Source: Paenibacillus oenotherae
Lineage (GTDB): Bacteria > Bacillota > Bacilli > Paenibacillales > Paenibacillaceae
NCBI RefSeq assembly: GCF_019443105.1
Contig: NZ_JAHZIJ010000005.1
Location: 1 to 64,000 of the forward strand
Direction: 5' to 3'
DNA length: 64,000 nt
Shown: piece after piece, positions 58,119 through 64,000 of the stretch
How the letters are laid out: each line of letters starts with the position of its first letter
Position numbering within the stretch: the first letter of the stretch is position 1
Notes under the pieces: generated by a model
The model's database searches: none
Seen by the model: the letters and a program-made list of their open reading frames with translations, nothing else
What the model was told of the DNA's origin: nothing
Made by a program: the position numbers and the translations under genes

Positions 58119-59063
58119 CTAAATCAGATTTGTACGAACGATCCATTCTTCCGTACGTTTAATTCCTTCTTCCAACGATACAGCCGGCTCCCAGCCAAGG
58201 AGTTCCTTCGCCTTGTCATAGTTGCATAGCAGCTTCTGAATTTCGCTTTGCGGATGAATATGCTCGACATGCTTGATTCTGCTCTTATCCCCTACCACGA
58301 GCAAAGCCAAGTCATTAACCGTTATATCACGGCCTAAGCCAGCATTTACAACTTGACCATCCACACGATCCGAGTAGCCCGCCTCAACTACAAAACGAGC
58401 GCTGTCTTCGACATACAGCAGATCACGAGTTTGAGTCCCTTCACCGTATATATTCAGATCCTTGCCGGATAGTTTGTTTTTGATGAAAATTGCGACTACG
58501 CCACCTTCTCCGCCCGTTTTCTGAAACGGACCATAGGTATTAAACGGACGAATGACCACAGTAGGAAGATGATAAGCATAGTAATAAGACAGTACCATGC
58601 TTTCTCCAGCAATTTTCGAACCTGCGTATGGGGATGCCGGCTTAACGGGATGCTGCTCCGTAATACCAGTTAGATCCGTGCATTGGTCATAAACCATGCA
58701 AGTACTCATAAAGACGACTTTCGATTGATGTTTCCGACACTCTTCAAGTACATTAAATGTCCCGATTACATCGTTATTAAACGTTGTTTCCGGCTCATCG
58801 ATGGAGTCCTGCACGTTAATGGATGCTCCAAGATGATAGCAGATATCAAACTTCCCGTTATCGAAAATATTCTTCAGCAATGAGCGATCCTTAATATCGC
58901 CTTCTGTGAATTGAAGATTCGGATGGTCGATAAACTCTTCAATATTCTCTTTGCGCCCATTGGAGAAATCATCTATAATCCATACACGATGCCCGTCTTC
59001 CAACAGCTTTTTGGCAACCCATCTCCCTATAAACCCTGCTCCGCCAGTAAGTAATGTATTCAT
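58119..59063 (-). CDS. NAD-dependent epimerase/dehydratase (SDR), surface sugar synthesis
   Basis: 314-aa extended SDR. Rossmann motif LTGGAGFIGRWVAKKL at residue 5, catalytic MSTCMVYD plus YAGSK (Tyr/Lys near residue 147-151), and substrate-binding RPFNTYGP. Resembles UDP-glucose/UDP-GlcNAc 4-epimerases and related nucleotide-sugar dehydratases; the product cannot be fixed. AGGGTGAT RBS. Last gene of the glycan cluster, 10 bp after the acetyltransferase gene. Confidence 0.88.
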   Translation of the reverse strand: MNTLLTGGAGFIGRWVAKKLLEDGHRVWIIDDFSNGRKENIEEFIDHPNLQFTEGDIKDRSLLKNIFDNGKFDICYHLGASINVQDSIDEPETTFNNDVIGTFNVLEECRKHQSKVVFMSTCMVYDQCTDLTGITEQHPVKPASPYAGSKIAGESMVLSYYYAYHLPTVVIRPFNTYGPFQKTGGEGGVVAIFIKNKLSGKDLNIYGEGTQTRDLLYVEDSARFVVEAGYSDRVDGQVVNAGLGRDITVNDLALLVVGDKSRIKHVEHIHPQSEIQKLLCNYDKAKELLGWEPAVSLEEGIKRTEEWIVRTNLI

Positions 59064-59073
59064 TTATATCACC

Positions 59074-59613
59074 CTATCGATTGTTGTTTTGGTATTCTTG
59101 CTCCAGCAGGCCGTAAAACAAAGAATCATGCCACTTCCCCTCAGCCCAGTGGGTTTCTCTCAGCCTGCCATCAAGTGTGAAACCCAACCTGTCGAAAAAC
59201 AGCTTCTTGGCATCGTCGAAATCATAAATTTCGCTCCACAACCGATGAAGACCGAGCTCATGAAAGCCATATTGCATCATCAAGCGGCCGGCATCGTCGG
59301 CATATCGGTCATCAATATATAAATCTCCTGCACCGATATAGATTGAAAAATCTGCACTTCGATTAACCCAATCAATATAGCAAAGACCACATGCGCCCAG
59401 CAGCTCATCAGATTCAGGTCTTACGATCGAAAACATCAAAGTATTCCGGTCGCCCATAACGATTTTGTCAAACCATTGCATCTGATTATCTTTATTTAGC
59501 TCCCGATATTCTCTGAAGAACCGTCGATTCTCCGGCCTGTTCCTCCACGCCAGCAGCGTTTCAAGATCACTCCGCTCAACTGCTCTTAAATAAACATGTT
59601 CACCCTTTAACAT
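59074..59613 (-). CDS. GNAT family N-acetyltransferase (PseH/SpsD-like)
   Basis: 179 aa with the GNAT fold of sugar N-acetyltransferases: RAVERSDLETLLAWRNRPENRR at the start, acetyl-CoA-binding region near residues 85-115, and WSEIYDFDDAKKLFFDRLGF. In nonulosonate pathways such enzymes acetylate the amino group of a UDP-4-amino-sugar. It begins 1 bp after the NeuB-family stop, so it is translationally coupled. Confidence 0.87.
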   Translation of the reverse strand: MLKGEHVYLRAVERSDLETLLAWRNRPENRRFFREYRELNKDNQMQWFDKIVMGDRNTLMFSIVRPESDELLGACGLCYIDWVNRSADFSIYIGAGDLYIDDRYADDAGRLMMQYGFHELGLHRLWSEIYDFDDAKKLFFDRLGFTLDGRLRETHWAEGKWHDSLFYGLLEQEYQNNNR

Positions 59614-59614
59614 C

Positions 59615-60685
59615 TTAACTGATCACATCCGATACGAGTAGTTCGTCTCCTTGTTTCTTCGCCGAGAGCACACGCTTGCCCAATACTTCTACAAGCTTGT
59701 ATGGAGGGAATGACTGGATTGGGGCAGGTCTTAATTCCTCAAGGTCGGACATCTGCAGGATCTCGCCCGACTGCATGTCTCTAGTAAGCCTTAGACAGCG
59801 CCGCTGAACCACTGCGGTCTCCGACTCGTTCGGTTCAATTCGTTTAATGCCATCACCCAGCGCCGCCTCCAGCTCCCGGCTGCGTTCCACCATATCGCGC
59901 CAGGTTACAGGATTCATGGAAAAAGCATGATCCGGACCAATGCGATTATTGTCATCTGTCAAATGCTTTTCGATAACCCGGGCGCCAAGTGCGATTGCGC
60001 CAAGTACTGTAGCATGTCCCGGTGTATGATCAGATAGACCAAGAATGACATCCGGATACTTATCAGCATACAAACGAAGTACGTTTAAATTGACGTATTT
60101 CATGTTTTCCAGGCTGCCGGTATAGTTTGTATTGCACTGCATGAGAATAATTTGGTTATTCCACTTTCGAATCGCCTCAACAGCACGATCAACATCCTCT
60201 TGCGTAGATGCGCCTGTAGCGATTAGAACAGGTTTGTTGATTTTAGCGATCTGTTCAATAAATGAAATCCATGTAATATCACCTGAGCCTATTTTGAATG
60301 CCGGTATGTAGGGCTCTAGAAGTTCAATTGCTTCTGTATCATATGGTGTTGTCATAAATTCGATCTGGGCTTTGTTCGATGTCTGAACCAGTTCTTCAGT
60401 CCAATCCCGATTGCATTCATATTGCTGATAGACCTCATAGACGCTCTTGGTCCATGATGCTTGATGACTGACTTTCATATTGCGAAATCCAACATCGCTC
60501 ACAATTTTACTCGCCTTGAAATGTTGAAATTTCACGGCGTCAGCACCCGCCTCTTTGGCGATCCAAATCAGCTCTTTAGCCCGCTCGATATCTCCATCAT
60601 GGTTGGAAGCGACATCCGCGATAAAATAGGTCGGCATTTGCAGTGAAATTGTACGCTGCCCAATCTTAATGGATTGTTGGCTCAT
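59615..60685 (-). CDS. N-acetylneuraminate synthase family protein (NeuB/SpsE/PseI-like)
   Basis: Condenses phosphoenolpyruvate with a hexosamine to form a nine-carbon nonulosonic acid. 356 aa. NeuB TIM barrel (about 15-285; FIADVASNHDGD, ADAVKFQHFKA, PAFKIGSGDITW, LGLSDHTPGHA, EKHLTDD) followed by a C-terminal SAF domain (about 290-356). Family members make sialic, legionaminic or pseudaminic acid; which one is not decidable here. B. subtilis SpsE (spore coat polysaccharide) has the same layout. AAAGGAAG RBS; overlaps the upstream gene by 4 nt (ATGA). Confidence 0.93.
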   Translation of the reverse strand: MSQQSIKIGQRTISLQMPTYFIADVASNHDGDIERAKELIWIAKEAGADAVKFQHFKASKIVSDVGFRNMKVSHQASWTKSVYEVYQQYECNRDWTEELVQTSNKAQIEFMTTPYDTEAIELLEPYIPAFKIGSGDITWISFIEQIAKINKPVLIATGASTQEDVDRAVEAIRKWNNQIILMQCNTNYTGSLENMKYVNLNVLRLYADKYPDVILGLSDHTPGHATVLGAIALGARVIEKHLTDDNNRIGPDHAFSMNPVTWRDMVERSRELEAALGDGIKRIEPNESETAVVQRRCLRLTRDMQSGEILQMSDLEELRPAPIQSFPPYKLVEVLGKRVLSAKKQGDELLVSDVIS

Positions 60686-61563
60686 ATCATGTTACTTCCT
60701 TTCTGATATTCCGCATATAGACTCTCAATGACCGAATCAGAATCTGGCATTCGATATCCGAGCAAGCTTTCGACCAATGACACATCAAGACCTAAGCTCT
60801 CTGCCCGGATAATTCCATCTTTAATCGTTCTGACACTATCTACATCCGCATGCGAAATATTCATTTCAAATTTTTTGGCCAATTTCTCGATAAATTCTTT
60901 CTTGGAGCATACTTCACTGCTTGCGATGTTCACAATGCCCTTTTGCTTCAGAAGCATGACATCCATCAAAATTTTCGAAAATTGTCTCACATCGATACTT
61001 GACGTATAGAAATCGTCGAATAACGTTATTGGCGCCTGTTTTTTTAAAGTATGGATTACCCACTCCACAAAAGTGGGCGCTTCCGCTCTTCCCCGGAAAC
61101 CAACAATGTTCGTTCGCACGACCAGCGCATCAGGATTGGTTAAAGCGAACGCCTCGCCTGCATACTTCGTACGGGCATAATCATTGACCAAATTAACCTC
61201 GCTTAATTCAGCATGCTGATTGCTCCCGCCACCTGTGTAATAATGGTCCGTTGATATTTGAACAAAATACGCTTCCATCTCACGAGCCAGATGTGCGAGC
61301 AAACCTACACTCCTGGCATTAACCCGATAGGCCAAATCATGGTTTGTCGAGCATTCAAGCAGGTTAATCAGCGCTGCGGTATTAATGATAATATCAGGAC
61401 GATTAGCAATAACAATCTCTCGCAGTTCTCCATCATTCCTGATATCCAAGCTCAGGTCTGCACCATGGCGCGCGGCACCTATTACTTGATAGCCTCTTGA
61501 AGCAGCCTCTTGCCTGAGGGCCTGTCCAAGCATACCTGTAGCTCCGATCAGAAGCATTCTCAT
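60682..61563 (-). CDS. RmlD-like SDR (dTDP-4-dehydrorhamnose reductase family)
   Basis: 293 aa. N-terminal GATGMLGQALRQEA, NTAALINLLECS, STDHYYTGG and YARTKYAGE (catalytic Tyr/Lys) follow the RmlD pattern. Several residues differ from true RmlD and no rmlABC genes accompany it, so it more likely reduces or epimerises another nucleotide sugar in this cluster. AGGAGA RBS. It overlaps the NeuB-family gene by 4 nt. Confidence 0.85.
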   Translation of the reverse strand: MRMLLIGATGMLGQALRQEAASRGYQVIGAARHGADLSLDIRNDGELREIVIANRPDIIINTAALINLLECSTNHDLAYRVNARSVGLLAHLAREMEAYFVQISTDHYYTGGGSNQHAELSEVNLVNDYARTKYAGEAFALTNPDALVVRTNIVGFRGRAEAPTFVEWVIHTLKKQAPITLFDDFYTSSIDVRQFSKILMDVMLLKQKGIVNIASSEVCSKKEFIEKLAKKFEMNISHADVDSVRTIKDGIIRAESLGLDVSLVESLLGYRMPDSDSVIESLYAEYQKGSNMI

Positions 61564-61594
61564 ATCATGTTCTCCTAGTTGATAGTATCAGAAT

Positions 61595-62052
61595 CTAGCC
61601 TTTTTTCTTCAACAAAATATGAGTTTCCGAGCAAAAATGTTTCTGGTCAAATATCTCCCATCAGCCAGCAGACACTCTAACAGAAAATCGACTTTAGGGC
61701 TGTACACCTTTTTGACACGGTCGACATATTCCTGCTTCTCTACTGAGCGATAATACTTAGCATAGTCACTTTCCGGCCGCAAGTATACTTGCTCCACATA
61801 TGAATCTGTATCTTCATGCGCCCCATTCAGATGGGTGCAGCGCGAGCACAGGTAATATTCAATGTCATGTTTGATGAAAAAAGGAGTATCCAATTTAAAC
61901 CCGCAGTTTTTACATAAATCACGTCTCGGCTGACTGCCATAAATATGAGCAAGACGTAAATTCTCTTTATGCAGCTCTTGATCCTTCGTAAAAAAGTCCT
62001 GCTTAAAGCCCAGCACATCACTAGCTGGTTTGCTATATTTGGATACCCTCAT
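61595..62052 (-). pseudogene. Remnant of a SAM-dependent methyltransferase (internal deletion)
   Basis: The intact N-terminal part (from 62052, about 130 residues) has a zinc-ribbon CKNCGF...YYLCSRCTHLNG typical of sugar C-methyltransferase-like proteins, then YSPKVDFLLECLLADG, where the Rossmann methyltransferase domain should begin. Instead the frame ends about 12 codons later at 61609. In another frame the last bases before 61595 encode EIFDQKHFCSETHILLKKKG and a stop, a plausible C-terminal tail of such an enzyme. The whole catalytic domain appears deleted, with head and tail joined out of frame. A 147-aa truncated product could still be made. Confidence 0.75.
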
Positions 62053-62083
62053 TTATGTGTTTCCCCTCTGTGAATAGTGAATG

Positions 62084-62815
62084 CTACTCGTTTAGCTTCT
62101 TTTGTTCAATGTGGGCGTTTATAAGCAACAGATCGGGATTTTCATGCATCAGTTCCAGCACTTCTTTCCAATGGAACATCTGATTGGATGAATATAAACG
62201 ATTATAAATTTCGGTAAGCAGCTGATAATCCTCTGCGGTATCCAATGTCCAACGATGCTCAGAATGATCTTCTTTGCCAGTGAAGAAAGCAAGCTTAAAC
62301 AATTCCGGGTGCTGGTATAGATAAGGAGTTACATGTTCAAATTGTGATTCCGTATTCGCCTCATGATAAGCGCGTTCAAGTGACTCCATCGAAAACACCT
62401 CAGTATCCAGGCCCCTCGGAAATGTGCGCTCGATTGTATTGCTTGCATAATCAACAGCTTGTTCATTATAGAATGTTATGACCGCATCTGTAATCGCAGG
62501 ATCAATAACCGGACAATCTGACGTTATCCTCACCACTGTATCGGCCTTGCTTCGAATAGCGGCCTCATAGTAACGGGAAAGCACATGCCCCTCGCTGCCT
62601 CTGTACACCGATGCACCCAATCTCGTTGCTTCTTCCACAATTGGATCATCGATTGAATTGATCGTAGTAGCAATAACCACTTCATCTATTTGGGGTACAC
62701 TTGAGACTCTATTAATAACATGCGCCAATACAGTCTTATCCGCTAGTGGTAATAACACTTTGCCAGGTAGTCGGCTGGAGCCCATACGCGCCTGGATAAT
62801 AGCAACATTTCTCAT
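62084..62815 (-). CDS. CMP-sugar / cytidylyltransferase-like protein (SpsF family)
   Basis: 243 aa. IIQARMGSSRLPGKVLLPL at residue 6 is the nucleotide-binding signature of the SpsF/NeuA-type cytidylyltransferase fold; TSDCPVIDPAI near 100 carries the metal-binding Asp. It would activate the nonulosonic acid as a CMP-sugar or a related sugar. GGGAG RBS. It overlaps the upstream dehydratase gene by 4 nt, so the two are coupled. B. subtilis SpsF is the closest family name I can give. Confidence 0.9.
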   Translation of the reverse strand: MRNVAIIQARMGSSRLPGKVLLPLADKTVLAHVINRVSSVPQIDEVVIATTINSIDDPIVEEATRLGASVYRGSEGHVLSRYYEAAIRSKADTVVRITSDCPVIDPAITDAVITFYNEQAVDYASNTIERTFPRGLDTEVFSMESLERAYHEANTESQFEHVTPYLYQHPELFKLAFFTGKEDHSEHRWTLDTAEDYQLLTEIYNRLYSSNQMFHWKEVLELMHENPDLLLINAHIEQKKLNE

Positions 62816-63858
62816 GATTCTCCCAACTCCAATGAAATGTTATCCATTTCAATCAATTTATTTTCTTTCAATATTGCACGAAGCTCTACTTTAGAGATAG
62901 GAGGAACGGAATGTGAACTGTAGCTTTGTTGAGGTGCATGTATAGCACCTTCGTATTCACGTTTATCAACAAACTGATTCGGAATAATGAACATATCGCG
63001 CAGTTCAAGCGCATGAATCGATTCTTCCTCTGTCATGAGTTCTTCAAACATTTTCTCTCCAGGTCTCAGGCCAATCTCTTTTATCTGCACATCTTCTTGT
63101 TTAATTCCAAGCTTGCTCGACATCTCTTCGATTATAATGTCGCTTAGATCATTCAAACCGATAACAGGCATCTTTAGTACGAATACTTCTCCACCCTGAG
63201 CCATAAACATCGCTCGAATCGTCAACTCCGTCGCTTGTCTCTTCGTCATCATGAACCGAGTCATCTCTCTGGAGGTTAACGTCACATGCTTATGTCTCGC
63301 AATCTGTCGCTGAAAAAGAGGAATAACAGATCCACGCGAGCCCATGACGTTACCGAAGCGGACAGCGGAGAAAATCGTCTGTTTCCCCCCTCCATAATAT
63401 TGCGCTGCAGATACAAGCCGCTCAGCCATTAACTTCGAAGCCCCGTATGTATTGGTGGGTGCGATGGCCTTATCCGTACTTGTAAATACAGTTCTGGACA
63501 CACCGCTCTCCAGTGACGCTTGAATAACATTCTGCGTACCTATAATATTCGTCTGCACAGCCTCAAAAGGATTGTATTCACAAGCAGGCACATGCTTCAT
63601 TGCAGCAACATGAAATACATAGTCGATATCCTGCATGGCCCGATAGAGCCGATTATAGTCACGAACATCACCGATCAAGTAACGGATATTTTGGTACTCC
63701 TTATATTCCTGCTGAAGCTCAAATTGTTTATGCTCATCGCGACTAAGTATACGAACGACTGTTGGATCATCCAACAGGATATCCTTCAGCAGACTGCGCC
63801 CGATTGTTCCTGTACCTCCGATAATGAGTACGCGTTTGTTGTAGAAGTATCCGTTCAT
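62812..63858 (-). CDS. UDP-GlcNAc 4,6-dehydratase-like protein (PseB/CapD-type SDR)
   Basis: 348-aa SDR. GGTGTIGRSLLKDIL at residue 14, HVAAMKHVPACEYNP, STDKAIAPTNTYGASK (catalytic Asp/Lys and YxxxK) and VRFGNVMGSRGSVIPLF are the hallmarks of the PseB/FlaA1/CapD dehydratase group, which starts pseudaminic-type or related sugar synthesis from UDP-GlcNAc. AAGGAG RBS 5 nt upstream of ATG 63858. The aminotransferase and hydrolase steps expected next are not in this window. Confidence 0.92.
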   Translation of the reverse strand: MNGYFYNKRVLIIGGTGTIGRSLLKDILLDDPTVVRILSRDEHKQFELQQEYKEYQNIRYLIGDVRDYNRLYRAMQDIDYVFHVAAMKHVPACEYNPFEAVQTNIIGTQNVIQASLESGVSRTVFTSTDKAIAPTNTYGASKLMAERLVSAAQYYGGGKQTIFSAVRFGNVMGSRGSVIPLFQRQIARHKHVTLTSREMTRFMMTKRQATELTIRAMFMAQGGEVFVLKMPVIGLNDLSDIIIEEMSSKLGIKQEDVQIKEIGLRPGEKMFEELMTEEESIHALELRDMFIIPNQFVDKREYEGAIHAPQQSYSSHSVPPISKVELRAILKENKLIEMDNISLELGES

Positions 63859-63867
63859 AGTGTCTCC

Positions 63868-64000
63868 TTAGGAAGGGATTGTCGTCCTCTGATCTTCAAC
63901 CAAAAAAACCTCTGCCGTTTCGATGGTCTCTCTCGTCCAATTTAATAACTTTGGCGTAACTTCTTTCATTTGCCGAACAAGCCGACCTAGATGTTCAACA
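63868..64000 (-). CDS. C-terminal end of an unidentified protein (runs off the right edge)
   Basis: A minus-strand frame is open from the window edge to a TAA at 63868-63870, ending ...FLVEDQRTTIPS. The last 43 residues include EHLGRLVRQMKEVTPKLLNW. The stop lies 9 bp before the dehydratase start and overlaps its RBS, as expected for an upstream operon gene. Too little is visible to name it. Confidence 0.65.
   Translation of the reverse strand, partial: VEHLGRLVRQMKEVTPKLLNWTRETIETAEVFLVEDQRTTIPS

Overview
The window is low-to-mid GC chromosomal DNA of a Gram-positive, endospore-former-type Firmicute. The 16S rRNA 5' end, the gene families and the gene order all point to Paenibacillus or a close relative. 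Most genes lie on the minus strand, and nearly all have strong AGGAGG-type ribosome binding sites.

Layout. Positions 1-329 hold the 5' end of a 16S rRNA gene (minus strand) with its promoter and leader. 0.7-10.4 kb: ligA and pcrA, then pcrB. Just upstream of pcrB, and probably joined to it, is a regulatory set: a STAS anti-anti-sigma protein, a membrane SpoIIE-type phosphatase fused to an RsbW-like kinase domain, and a BTAD/SARP-like regulator. 10.6-20 kb: a U32/RlhA-type protein, a secreted stalk-domain protein, an HtrA protease, a sugar-phosphate isomerase-like TIM barrel, a small membrane protein and a siroheme nitrite/sulfite reductase. 20-26.8 kb: uvrA-uvrB, diverging from motA-motB. 27.2-36.1 kb: a small secreted orphan, then the envelope/division set ftsE-ftsX-M23 peptidase-ctpB-minJ, and a divergent VanW protein. 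36.6-44.8 kb: a complete arginine operon argCJBDFGH behind a promoter overlapped by two ARG-box-like operators. 44.9-50.3 kb: a YitT/YvjA transporter-like gene, prfB with its programmed frameshift, secA and hpf. 50.5-57.5 kb: one giant secreted protein of 24 Ig-like modules encoded by near-identical 570-bp tandem repeats. 57.8-64 kb: a cold-shock gene and a surface-glycan (nonulosonate type) cluster that runs off the right edge and includes one deleted methyltransferase gene.

How the parts relate. The order hpf-secA-prfB ... ftsEX-peptidase-ctpB-minJ ... motAB/uvrBA matches the Bacillus chromosome in outline, with the arg operon inserted. In Bacillus the region beyond hpf holds flagellar filament genes. 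Together with motAB and a SigD-like promoter in front of the giant protein, this suggests that the giant protein and the glycan cluster belong to the motility or cell-surface programme (inference).

Least explained items: (1) a roughly 360-bp dispersed intergenic element in two inverted copies (27.9-28.3 and 36.1-36.5 kb) with an identical 40-bp hairpin core; (2) the giant tandem-repeat protein and its SigD-like promoter; (3) the phosphatase-kinase fusion with its STAS and BTAD partners. I see no CRISPR array, tRNA, intact insertion sequence or prophage.
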